Shown one piece after another: positions 1-8,928 of a stretch of 64,000 nucleotides of DNA; position 1 is the first letter of the stretch, and every line of letters starts with the position of its first letter. The position numbers and the translations under genes were made by a program. This DNA is from Streptomyces sp. Q6. GTDB lineage: Bacteria > Actinomycetota > Actinomycetes > Streptomycetales > Streptomycetaceae. The notes beneath the pieces are model-generated. The model was given only the letters and a program-made list of their open reading frames with translations. It had not been told where the DNA came from and ran no database searches. Location: assembly GCF_036967205.1 (NCBI RefSeq), contig NZ_CP146022.1, forward strand, positions 4,030,001 through 4,094,000, in the 5' to 3' direction.

Positions 1-621
1 CTGCGCGCGGCCCGCGAGGTCTTCGGCGAGCTGGGGTACGGGGCACCCATGGAGGACGTGGCGCGTCGCGCCCGCGTCGGTGTGGGCACGGTCTACCGGC
101 GCTTCCCCAGCAAGGACGTACTGGTGCGACGGATCGCCGAGGAGGAGACCTCCCGGCTGACCGACCAGGCGCGGACGGCGCTCGGCCAGGAGGACGAGCC
201 GTGGTCGGCGCTCTCGCGCTTCCTGCGGACCTCGGTGGCCTCGGGCGCGGGCCGGCTGCTGCCGCCCCAGGTGCTGCGCGTGGGCGTCGCGGACGAAGGC
301 GCCGAGCGGGACGAGACCAGGGTTCCGCAGCAGCGGGCCGCGGCGGACGGGCCCGAGCTGCGGCTCGTGGAGCAGCGGACGCCGGTGCAGGACGGTGTGC
401 CCGCGGACGACGCGGGGGCGGCGGCGCTGCTCGAGGTCGTGGGGCGGCTCGTGGACCGGGCGCGCGAGGCCGGCGAACTGCGGTCGGACGTGACCGTCTC
501 GGACGTGCTGCTCGTCATCGCGACGGCGGCGCCCTCGCTGCCGGACGCGGCGCAGCAGCAGGCGGCGTCCTCGCGGCTGCTGGACATCCTTCTGGAAGGG
601 CTGCGCTCGCGGCCCGCATAG
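1..621 (+). CDS. TetR-family transcriptional regulator (5' end outside window; possible AtrA orthologue)
   Basis: The frame is open from base 1, so the N-terminus lies upstream. The visible part begins inside the TetR helix-turn-helix: MEDVARRARVGVGTVYRRF followed by PSKDVLVRRIAEEE is the classic recognition-helix and linker pattern. The remaining ~150 residues form an all-helical ligand/dimer domain ending in a leucine-rich helix (RLLDILLEGL). It is followed by a sigma-factor gene and then an AfsR-like gene. From memory this order matches the neighbourhood of atrA, a regulator of antibiotic production in S. coelicolor. Family assignment is firm; the AtrA identity is an inference from context. 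Confidence 0.88.
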   Translation: MRAAREVFGELGYGAPMEDVARRARVGVGTVYRRFPSKDVLVRRIAEEETSRLTDQARTALGQEDEPWSALSRFLRTSVASGAGRLLPPQVLRVGVADEGAERDETRVPQQRAAADGPELRLVEQRTPVQDGVPADDAGAAALLEVVGRLVDRAREAGELRSDVTVSDVLLVIATAAPSLPDAAQQQAASSRLLDILLEGLRSRPA

Positions 622-846
622 CACGTCGGGTGAGGTGACCGCGGGCGGCAGGATCGCGCCGCTCGCGGTCAACTCCCTTACACGGACAGTTCGTTGATCC
701 TTCCCCGTACGGGTGAGCCGTAGTGCTCAGGTCCGGGAAGTCTCCACGGATGAGTGGTTGCCGTGCAGGGACCCGCTCCGCACTCGGCCCGTGTGGCACT
801 CTTTCCCGGTGGTCGGGTCAGAGTGTGGGGTCGGGGGCTTTCCGCG

Positions 847-2733
847 ATGAGCGTTGACGGGCGGGACGAGCAGCGGTCGGACGGTGAGGGGGAGAGCGCC
901 GGGGAACCCGTGGTCCAGCAGGTGCCGAGCCAGGGCGGCCCCGGGCGGGCGTCGGGCGCGGCACGGGCCGGGACCGGGGCCGAGGCGTCCGTCCCGGCGC
1001 AGCGCGAGAGCGGACCGGGTGAACCTCCCTCCTCCGACGCCGACTTGATCGGGCGGATGCGTGGGGGCGACGACACCGCGTACGAGGAGCTGTACCGCAG
1101 GCACGCCGCCGCCGTACGCCGCTACGCCCGCACCTGCTGCCGGGACGGGCACACCGCCGACGACCTGACCGCCGAGGTCTTCGCCCGCATGCTCCAGGCC
1201 GTGCGCGGCGGCAGCGGGCCCGAGCACGCCGTGCGCGCCTATCTGCTGACCACCGTGCGACGCGTCGCCGCGGGGTGGACGAAGTCGGCCAAAAGGGAAC
1301 ATCTGGTAGATGACTTCGCGGTGTTCGCCGCGCAGGCCTCCCGGACGAACGAGGTGTCCGACGACGACACCCTCGACCTCGGCGCCGACGTCCTCGCCAT
1401 GCACGAGGCCGAGCAGTCGATGGCCATGCAGGCCTTCCGCTCACTGCCCGAGCGCTGGCAGGCCGTGCTGTGGCACACCGAGGTCGAGGACGAGTCGCCC
1501 AGTGACGTCGCCACGCTCTTCGGCCTCGACGCCAACGGCACCCGGGTGCTCGCCAAGCGCGCCCGCGAGGGCCTCAAGGAGGCCTACCTCCAGGCGCACG
1601 TCTCGGCCACGCTGACCGAGTCCGAGGAGTGCTCCCGGTACGCGGACCGGCTCGGCGCGTACGCCCGCGGCAGCCTGCGCACCCGGGCCGAGCGCGGCCT
1701 GCGCAAGCACCTGGAGGAGTGCGCCAAGTGCCGCCTCGCGGCCGGGCAGATCAAGGAAGTCGCCAGCGGCATCCCCGGTGTCGTGCCGATCGCGGTCATC
1801 GGCTGGTTCGGTGCCGCCGGGTACGCGAAGGCCGCCGCCCTCATCGGCGGTGGCGCCGCGGGTGCGGCGGGCGCGGGGGCCGCGGGTGCGGCCGCGGCGT
1901 CGGGTGGCTCGTCGGGCGGTGCGGCCGGTGGCGCCGCCGCCTCCGAGGGCTCGGCGCGCCCGCGAAGGCCGGGATCGCGGCCGGTGTGGTGGCGGCCGCG
2001 ACCGCCGCGGCGCTGGCGATCGCGCTCACCGGCGCCGAGCCGAAGAAGGCCGAGCCGGAGGCGAAGCAGGAGAAGCCGCCGGTCTCGCAGCCGATCGTGC
2101 CGCAGAAGCCGTCGCCGGAGCCCGCGAAGCAGCGGCCCGAGCCCCGGCGCCGGAGCCCACCCCGACGCCGACCCCGAAGCCGACGCCCACCCCCACGCCG
2201 AAGCCCAAGCCCACCCCAAGCCGACGCCCCCCAAGCCGAAACCGAAGCCGAAGCCCACCCCGACGCCGACCCCGAAGCCGACTCCCCCGCCGGCGCCCCC
2301 GGCCGTCTACCAGTGGAACCAGCTGGCGTACGGCGCACTCGGCGACGGCACCAAGCCCGAGATGCGGCTCGGCGAGAGCAGCTGGGTGTGGCAGCGCTAC
2401 GGCCTGTCGATCGGCAACAAGCAGTACGCGAACGGGGTCTCGGTGCACGCGCAGTCCTCGGTCACCATCGACCTGAACCGCGGCTGCACGGCGTACGACG
2501 CGGTCGCCGGCGTCGACGACATGACGCTGGGCCTGGGCGCCGTCCGGTTCTCCGTCTACGTCGACGGAGCGCGGGCCTGGCAGTCGCCGGTGGTCCACGG
2601 CCACGACCCGGCGGTGCCGGTGCACGTGAACCTGGCGGGGGCGAAGACGATCAGGCTCGTGGTCGAACCCCACACCCCGTTCGGCTCGGTGGCCCTCGCC
2701 GACTGGGCGGAGTCCCGCTTCACCTGCGGCTGA
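847..2733 (+). CDS. ECF-type sigma factor with zinc finger, TM segment and C-terminal NPCBM-like domain (three frame breaks)
   Basis: Residues ~62-135 form sigma region 2 (DLIGRMRGGDDTAYEELYRR, then DDLTAEVFARMLQAV). Residues ~188-248 form region 4 (SLPERWQAVLWHTEVE). A zinc-binding anti-sigma-like HxxxCxxC motif (HLEECAKC) follows. After it come an Ala/Gly linker, a TM segment (AGIAAGVVAAATAAALAIAL), a long Pro/Lys/Thr spacer and a C-terminal NPCBM-type carbohydrate-binding module (from YQWNQLAYGALGDG). The TM/spacer part is readable only by changing frame near 1955-1965, 2131-2145 and 2213-2220. Each change is a one-base loss, and together they restore the original frame. Start chosen at ATG 847, after a G-rich stretch; an in-frame upstream start at 754 is less likely. 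It overlaps the convergent next gene by 14 bp. ECF families with this architecture are known (ECF53, from memory). Confidence 0.85.
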   Translation: MSVDGRDEQRSDGEGESAGEPVVQQVPSQGGPGRASGAARAGTGAEASVPAQRESGPGEPPSSDADLIGRMRGGDDTAYEELYRRHAAAVRRYARTCCRDGHTADDLTAEVFARMLQAVRGGSGPEHAVRAYLLTTVRRVAAGWTKSAKREHLVDDFAVFAAQASRTNEVSDDDTLDLGADVLAMHEAEQSMAMQAFRSLPERWQAVLWHTEVEDESPSDVATLFGLDANGTRVLAKRAREGLKEAYLQAHVSATLTESEECSRYADRLGAYARGSLRTRAERGLRKHLEECAKCRLAAGQIKEVASGIPGVVPIAVIGWFGAAGYAKAAALIGGGAAGAAGAGAAGAAAASGGSSGGAAGGAAASEGSARPRRPGSRPVWWRPRPPRRWRSRSPAPSRRRPSRRRSRRSRRSRSRSCRRSRRRSPRSSGPSPGAGAHPDADPEADAHPHAEAQAHPKPTPPKPKPKPKPTPTPTPKPTPPPAPPAVYQWNQLAYGALGDGTKPEMRLGESSWVWQRYGLSIGNKQYANGVSVHAQSSVTIDLNRGCTAYDAVAGVDDMTLGLGAVRFSVYVDGARAWQSPVVHGHDPAVPVHVNLAGAKTIRLVVEPHTPFGSVALADWAESRFTCG

Positions 2734-5700
2734 GCTCGGCCAGGACCTCGGGCCTGGTGAGGGCGGCGCCCGCCGCGCACTCGGACAGGTACCGCTCGGC
2801 ACCGAGGGAGGCCCGCACCTCGGCCTCGACGGCGGCGCACTCCTCGCGCTCCGGCATGGGCCGCGGCCGGCCCCCGCGGAGCACCTCCGAGAACGCGAAC
2901 AGGCGTGCCGCGCGCGCCATGTCGCCGCAGCGGGCCAGGAGTTCGGCGCCGACGTCCACCAGGGCCGCGCCGACCGCCTCCGAACAGCGGTCGAGGAGCT
3001 CGTCCGCCAGCGCCTCGGCGAGGAGCGCGAGACCGGCCTGCGGACCCGACTCGGCGGCCGTGGACCGCGCGTCGACCAAGGTGAGCGCCGCGATGAACTG
3101 CGGCGGCGGTGTGCCCTCGCGGGCCACCCTGCGGGAGATCCCGCACAGCTCGCGCGCGCGGGCCACCTGCCCGTCGGAAAGGGCGAGTTGGGCCCGCAGC
3201 AGCGCGGCGAACGCCTCGCTGTCCTTGGTCCCGTACTGCTCCGCCTCCTCGCTCGCCGCGTCGAGGATCCGCTGCGCGTCCTCCCGCTCGCCCGCGCGGA
3301 AGGCGATCTCGGCGAGGCGCGCCATCAGGAACGGCGTCTCGGCGTACGCCCCCACCTCGTAGGCGAGCCGCAGCGCCTCCTCGTACTCGGTCTTCGCCTC
3401 CTGGAAGCGGCCGCGCCCCATGTCGGCCTCGCCCGCGGCGCTGAGTACCTGCGCCCGCATCCAGCGGTCGCCCACCCGCCGGCTGATGTCCCGCAGCTCG
3501 GCGAGGTCCTCGTCCACCCCCCGCATGTTGCCCGGCGCGTCGACCGCCGTGTGCGTACGGAACATGAGGGTGACGCCGACCTCCCAGTCGCCGCCGTAGC
3601 GGCGGCAGTTGGCGACGGCGGAGTCCAGCGCCGCGCGCACGTCCCGCACGTTCTCCGTGAGGAAGAGCGAGAAGGGCCAGATGATCCCCGGGAACCGGGC
3701 GCCCATGCGGCTGGGGGGCGCGAAGGCGGCGCGCACACGGTCCACGTACGCGCGGTCCTCGTCACTGGCGACGGCCTGATGGGGATGCGACTCGGAGATC
3801 AGGAACAGGGCGAGCAGCCGCAGATTCATCCGGGGCCAGTACAGCGGGTCCGCCGGGTCGTCCGGAGCCGTGCGGTCCGGCATCAGCTTGATGACGGCCT
3901 CGACCCACTCCGAGCCCTCGGGGCGGTAGTTGCGCAGCCACCAGAACCAGCCCATGTGCAGCGCCACGGCGATCGCCGTCTCCTCGTCGATCAGGTCGGG
4001 CGAGGACGTGACGCGGTGCAGGGCCGCGCGGATGTTGTCCAGCTCCGTCTCCAGGCGCTGGATCCACGGGAGCTGTTCGGCGGAGCGCACCTTGGGGTCG
4101 GCCTCCGCGACCAGCGCGCGCACGTACGCGAGGTGGCGGCGCTCGGCGTCCCGCTGGAGCCCGGGGGTCTCGGCGGCGCGCTCGGTGGCGTACTCGTGGA
4201 TGGTCTCCAGCATCCGGTAGCGCATGCCGGACGCCCCGCGGGCGGCCGGGGTGGCGATCAGCAGGGACTTGTCCACGAGGGAGCCGACGATGTCGGCGGC
4301 GCCCTGCGGGGAGCAGACCGTCTCGGCCGCCTCCAGGTCCCAGCCGCCCGCGAAGACGGAGAGCTCGCACAGCACGGTGCGCTCGCGCTCGTCGAGCAGC
4401 TCCCAGGACCAGTCGACGACCGCGCGCAGGGTCTGCTGGCGGGGCAGCACGGTGCGGCTGCCGCTGGTCAGCAGGCGGAAGCGGTCGTCGAGGCGGTCCG
4501 CGATCTGGCGGGGCGTGAGCAGCCGGAGCCGGGCGGCCGCCAGCTCGATGGCGAGCGGCAGGCCGTCGAGGCGGCGGCAGATCTCGGCGATGGCCTGTGG
4601 ATCCTGGCTGGGGTCGAAGCCGGGGCTGACCGTGGCGGCCCGCTCGGTGAACAGGCGGTGGGCCGGGTCCGGTGGCAGCGGCTCGACGGGGCGGACGGAC
4701 TCCCCCGGTACGCCGAGGGGTTCGCGGCTGGTGGCGAGGATCGTGAGGCCCGGGCAGTGGGTGAGGAGGGTCTCCGCCAGCTCGGCTGCCGCGTCGATCA
4801 CATGCTCGCAGTTGTCAAGGATCAGGAGCAGGGTGCGCTGGGCGCAGTGCTCGATGAGGAACCGGGTCGGATCGTCGTGCGGCGATACGGACATCTCGCT
4901 CGTGATCAGAGTCGTCTCCCGCAGGTCCAGTGCGCTGACGACCGCGCCCGGGACCGCCCGCGGGTCCTCGAGCGGCGCCAGCTCGACCAGCCAGGCGCCG
5001 GCGGCCGGGAAGGCGGCCTCCTCTGCCAGGCGGGTCTTGCCGGAGCCACCCGGGCCCGTGAGCGTGACCAGGCGTGCTCCTCGCAAGTCGGAACGGATCG
5101 CGTCGAGTTCGGGTTCCCGGCCGACGAAGGAATTCAGGCGGGGGCGCAGGTTGCCGGTCCTGGCCGGGGGCCGTGCGACGGAAGGTCCGGAGGGGGCCCG
5201 GGGTGCGGATGCGGTGTGCGGGGCGGGCGTGGCTCGCGGGGCGGGCTCGGCCAGCAACTCCGCGTGCAGCGCGACGAGTTCGGGTCCGGGGTCGGCGCCG
5301 AGGCCGTCCGCGAGCGTGCGGCGGGCCTCCTCGTACGCGGCGAGCGCGTCGGCGCCCCGGCCCGCGGCGCGCAGGGCGCGGATGAGCAGGGCGTGCAGCG
5401 GCTCGTCGTACGGGTGGGCCGCGGTGAGTTCCCGCAGTTCCGGTACGAGTTCGGCGGCGCGGCCCAGCCGCAGGTCGGCGCTCACGCGCGCGCGGGTGGC
5501 CTCCAGGCGCTGGGCCTCGGGGCGGGTGCCCGCGCTGTGGTCGGGGAGGTCGGCGAGGGCCGGGCCCTGCCACAGGGCGAGGGCTTCGCGCAGGGTGCGG
5601 GCGGCCGTCTCCGGATCGTCCGCGCCGAGGGCCGCGGTGCCTTCCCTGACCAGGCGCTCGAAGACGTACAGGTCGATGTCGTCGCGGGTCGCCGCGAGCC

Positions 5701-5956
5701 GGTAGCCGCCCGCCTGCGAGGTGATCGCGTCCTTGCCGAGCGCCCGGCGCAGCCGCCCGACGAGGGCCTGGAGGGCGGCCGGGGCGTCGGCGGGCGGATC
5801 GTCCGCCCAGACGTCGTCGATGAGGGCGTCGGTCGGCGCGGCGTGCGGGACGTGCAGGGCCAGGGACGCGAGCAGGGCACGCAGCCGCGGCCCCCCTACG
5901 GGTACGGGGGTGCCGTCGTCGTGTGCCTGCGTGGTTCCCAGGATCGTGTACTGCAC
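2720..5956 (-). CDS. AfsR/SARP-like regulator: BTAD, NB-ARC-type ATPase and TPR region
   Basis: A 1078-residue regulator. The N-terminus (~1-90) is an OmpR-like winged-helix domain (GGPRLRALLASLALH, then ALIDDVWAD). It is followed by a bacterial transcriptional activation domain (~95-240; RAAGRGADALAAYEEARRTL). The ATPase has Walker A TGPGGSGKTRL near residue 300 and Walker B LLLILDNCEHVID near 377. The C-terminal ~430 residues are helical TPR-like repeats. The start is GTG (VQYTILG), the usual beginning of this family; the frame continues upstream without homology. Such proteins activate secondary-metabolism or developmental genes in an ATP-modulated way. Its target cannot be read from the window. 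Confidence 0.93.
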   Translation of the reverse strand: MQYTILGTTQAHDDGTPVPVGGPRLRALLASLALHVPHAAPTDALIDDVWADDPPADAPAALQALVGRLRRALGKDAITSQAGGYRLAATRDDIDLYVFERLVREGTAALGADDPETAARTLREALALWQGPALADLPDHSAGTRPEAQRLEATRARVSADLRLGRAAELVPELRELTAAHPYDEPLHALLIRALRAAGRGADALAAYEEARRTLADGLGADPGPELVALHAELLAEPAPRATPAPHTASAPRAPSGPSVARPPARTGNLRPRLNSFVGREPELDAIRSDLRGARLVTLTGPGGSGKTRLAEEAAFPAAGAWLVELAPLEDPRAVPGAVVSALDLRETTLITSEMSVSPHDDPTRFLIEHCAQRTLLLILDNCEHVIDAAAELAETLLTHCPGLTILATSREPLGVPGESVRPVEPLPPDPAHRLFTERAATVSPGFDPSQDPQAIAEICRRLDGLPLAIELAAARLRLLTPRQIADRLDDRFRLLTSGSRTVLPRQQTLRAVVDWSWELLDERERTVLCELSVFAGGWDLEAAETVCSPQGAADIVGSLVDKSLLIATPAARGASGMRYRMLETIHEYATERAAETPGLQRDAERRHLAYVRALVAEADPKVRSAEQLPWIQRLETELDNIRAALHRVTSSPDLIDEETAIAVALHMGWFWWLRNYRPEGSEWVEAVIKLMPDRTAPDDPADPLYWPRMNLRLLALFLISESHPHQAVASDEDRAYVDRVRAAFAPPSRMGARFPGIIWPFSLFLTENVRDVRAALDSAVANCRRYGGDWEVGVTLMFRTHTAVDAPGNMRGVDEDLAELRDISRRVGDRWMRAQVLSAAGEADMGRGRFQEAKTEYEEALRLAYEVGAYAETPFLMARLAEIAFRAGEREDAQRILDAASEEAEQYGTKDSEAFAALLRAQLALSDGQVARARELCGISRRVAREGTPPPQFIAALTLVDARSTAAESGPQAGLALLAEALADELLDRCSEAVGAALVDVGAELLARCGDMARAARLFAFSEVLRGGRPRPMPEREECAAVEAEVRASLGAERYLSECAAGAALTRPEVLAELSRR

Positions 5957-6039
5957 CTGGGCATTGTCGCCGAGGCGGCCCCGGGACACCCGACCTTTTG
6001 AGCGGGCCTCGGGCGGGGCCAGGGGACGGGTCCGCTCCG

Positions 6040-6215
6040 GATGTGCCCTCGGGCGGGGGCCGGGGCCACCGGGTGGGTCCGCCCAGGACGTGGCGGCGGG
6101 CGGGAGCCGATGCCCGGGGCGGGTCCGCCCAGGACGGTCCCTCGGGCGGGACCCGAAGGCGGGACCCCGAGGCGGGACCCGGAGGCAGGCCCCGAAGGCA
6201 GGCCCCGAGGCAGGT
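6040..6215. repeat. Degenerate GC-rich short repeats between two minus-strand genes
   Basis: The 263-bp gap between the asparagine-synthetase-like and AfsR-like genes holds imperfect repeats. One unit is GGGTCCGCCCAGGACG, seen twice (near 6075 and 6119). Another is variants of CCCGAGGCGGGACC / CCCGAAGGCAGGC, repeated five to six times between 6139 and 6215. The spacing is irregular and no hairpin terminator or promoter is obvious. Confidence 0.6.
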
Positions 6216-6219
6216 CCGG

Positions 6220-8312
6220 TCAGGACGTGCCCGCCCCCAAGGCCCTCTCCGGTACGACGCTGCCGGTGGGGACGGCACGCGCGCGGGCCGGGGTGCCGGT
6301 CCAGCAGGTGCCGCGCCGGGACAGGAGGCGGCGCAGCCACAGCTCCAGGGCGACGAGGTCCGCGAGGCCGTCGAGGGGCAGGGGTTCGCCGTCGGCGGCG
6401 GCGCGCAGGGCCTTGCGCACGACGCGGGCCTCGATGAGTCCGGTCTGGGCCAGCAGCGGGGTGTCGAACAGGGCGATGAGGGTGTCCGCCGAGACGCGCA
6501 GGCCGGTGCGGGCCGCCGCCGCGGAGGTGGCGTGGGACGGGGCGCCCCACCCCGGCGGCAGGTCGCTGACGCCGGCGCCTTCCAGGACGGTGCGCAGGAT
6601 CGCCGCGCGGGCGCCGGGCTGGACGCGCAGGGACTCGGGCAGGGCGCGGCAGGCGCGGACCACCTGGTTGTCGAGGAACGGGGCGTGCAGGCGCTGGAAG
6701 CGGACCTCCGCCGCCTGTTCGAGGATGCGCAGGTCGGACGCGTGCCGGGCGAGGGCGGCGCGGGCCCGGAACTCTCCGGGCCGCTGCCCCGGGCCGCCCC
6801 TGGCCGCGTCGTCCCCTCCTGTAGGCGAACCGATACTTCAGCCAGGGCCTCACCGGTCAGCCAGCGCGCGGCGGGCCCGGGTCTGGCCCACGCGAGCGCG
6901 GCGAGGGACGCGCCGACGGCACCGCCCGGCTCGTCGAAGCGGCGGTGCAGCAGGCGGTCGGCGAGACCGTCGAGGCCCGCCTTGTAGGACGTACGGGCGA
7001 GCTTTCTGGCCGCTCCGTAGACGCGGGCCGGAACGGTGAACGAACCGTCCGCCTTCGTGAGCGCCGCGACCGGCCGCAGCATCGAGCGGCGCCGCCGGTC
7101 CATCAACAGGTCGGCCAGGCGCGCCGGATGGGCGTCGAGGACCTGGCGCGCGCCGTAGCCGGTGAAGTGGTCGGCGCTGCCGGAGGCGAGGCGGGCGCGG
7201 TGCCGGGCCGCGGTGACGAGGGCGGAGCTGGGCTCGTCGGTGAGCGGCCCCTCCAGGTCGGCGTAGGGCAGGGCCTCCTCGCCCGCCGCCACCACCACGT
7301 GGTGGAGGCGGGGGTTGGCCGCGATCGCCCCGGCCCGCTCCAGTTCCGCCTCGTGGTGGGACGTCGCGGTCGAGATGTCGTTGAAGGTCACCGCGAGGAG
7401 GCGCTCGCCGGCTCCCGTGCCGTGGCCGAGGACCGTGCCGGGCATGCCGGGCAGCCCCGCCGCGAGCAGCGCGAGGGTGCCGGAGGCCGGGCCGCCGGAG
7501 AGGTCGGCGCCGATGCCGGGCACGGGCATGCCGCGGGCCGCGCGGCGCTCGGCCGGTCCCATGCCGGGCACGGGCCCCGGGTCCAGGTCGGTGCCCGGTA
7601 CGTGCCGGGGTGCGGCGAGCCGGGTCCGTACCGCGTCCACGAGGGCGTCCCTGACGCCGTCCACGGCGCGCTCCGGGTCCCCGGAGGGCGCGGCCACCGC
7701 GAGGGACGCCACGGCCTCGTAGCCGGCGATCTCGCGGGCGCCCGCGCGCAGGACCAGCGCGTGGCCGGGCGGGATGCGGCGCACGCCCTGGTACGGCGTC
7801 GAGTCGTGCAGCGCTTCGGGGACGTCCGGGGCGGCGAGCAGCGCCGCCAGGTGGCCGACGTCCAGGTGGGCCTCGATGAGGTCGGCGAGCGGGAGCGCCG
7901 CCGTCGCGTACGCCGTGCCGCCCGCCCACGGGGTGTAGAACACCGGCCGCGCGCCCGCCAGATCGCCCACCACCATGACGCGGCGGCCCACTTGGACGAC
8001 CGCGGTGTAGCTGCCGGGCCAGGCCGTGAGGTGGCGCAGGGCGCCGCCGCGCGCGGCGAACAGGCCCACGCGCAGTTGTTCGTCGGAGGCGCCGCACACG
8101 CCGAGCACCGCGATCCGGGTCTGGTCGTCGGCCTTCACGATGCGTACTTCGTCGGGGCGCCAGTCGCCGACCGCCCACAGCGGATCCGGGTCGCCCCACA
8201 GGAGTTGGGACCCGACCGGGTGTACCGTCTCGCCCTCCGTGCCGGTGGCCCCCGCGGAGCCGAGGGCGAGCGCCCCGGGGGCGGTACTGCTCCACCCCAC
8301 CAACCACCGCAT
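6220..8312 (-). CDS. Asparagine-synthetase-like (AsnB/macrolactam-cyclase-like) protein, one frame break
   Basis: About 697 residues when read across one break. The first half resembles the N-terminal domain of class-II asparagine synthetases but starts MRWLVGW, so the glutaminase nucleophile Cys2 is absent. The ATP-pyrophosphatase loop, normally SGGxDS, reads SGGPAS here. The frame changes at the C run 6813-6816. One missing base joins VSVRLQEG to DDAARGGPGQRPGEF and the C-terminal part (HAPFLDNQVVRACRALPESL), which matches the family's C-terminal domain. Start ATG 8312 has a GTGGAGG site upstream. Relatives close macrolactam or lasso rings, but no lasso precursor, protease or RiPP-recognition gene is visible. 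Substrate unknown. Confidence 0.72.
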
Positions 8313-8928
8313 CGCCGCCTCCACAAGCTGTGGACAACCAGGAGGTCCCCATGCTGCCACGAAGGAGGCGTCGAAGAGGGGGCAAGTGAGGAGCGCGAAA
8401 TGGCCTCTGCGCTCCCGAATGCGCCCCTTTTGAGCGGTGGTTGAACCGTGGCACTACCCCCGCGACGCAGGACGACGGGGTCGAGATTCGGCCAAATCGG
8501 CCCGTGATGGCCGGAGCTGGACACCCCGCTTCGGCCACAGCGCGCAACGCACAGTCCGGGAGGCGTAGTTCGCCTCCCGGACCGGTCCGCCGCCCGCGGG
8601 GATGTAGGCGGCGGTGTCCCCCAGCCCACTGGATCCAGTACAGCGGGCCGACCCACGCAGGTCTCATGCAAGCGCTCACCGGGGGTCCGGGTAAGAGCGC
8701 ACGCACGGGCGCACGGCACCACGGCCGGAGCACACGGTCACACGGCGTGGCCTGCGCCGTACTTCAGTACGGACAACAATCCCGCCATCCGGAACCACGC
8801 CCTTAACGCTTGGGATGCGGCGAACTACGCTGGGTGTACGAATGCCGCGCGGTTATGCCAGATCGAGTCGGGCTCTTCTTCCGGCGTAGCTGCCTGGCTC
8901 GGCAGCCGTCTGTGTCGAGGGGTGGCGC
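8313..8928. other. 616-bp divergent intergenic region
   Basis: It separates the divergent asparagine-synthetase-like gene and the NsdA/NsdB-like gene, so both promoters must lie here. No convincing gene is seen on either strand. A 14-codon open frame at 8401-8445 behind GAGGAG is noted but not supported. The ~100 bases before 8929 are the likeliest promoter area for the regulator (TACGCTGGGTGTACG near 8826), without a clear -10/-35 pair. Confidence 0.5.

Noticed and set aside
1950-2225. Programmed ribosomal frameshifting in the sigma gene
   Set aside because: Three separate minus-one shifts, no slippery heptamers, and the same deletion bias in unrelated genes of the window.
3188-6001. 937-codon plus-strand open frame
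   Set aside because: Antisense to the AfsR-like gene. Composition is Gly/Arg/Ala bias with no domain.
8401-8445. 14-codon open frame MASALPNAPLLSGG behind GAGGAG
   Set aside because: Too short to support without conservation, and its G/C bias makes chance likely.
6220-8928. Lasso-peptide biosynthetic cluster around the AsnB-like gene
   Set aside because: No precursor-like peptide, transglutaminase-like protease or RiPP-recognition protein found on either side.
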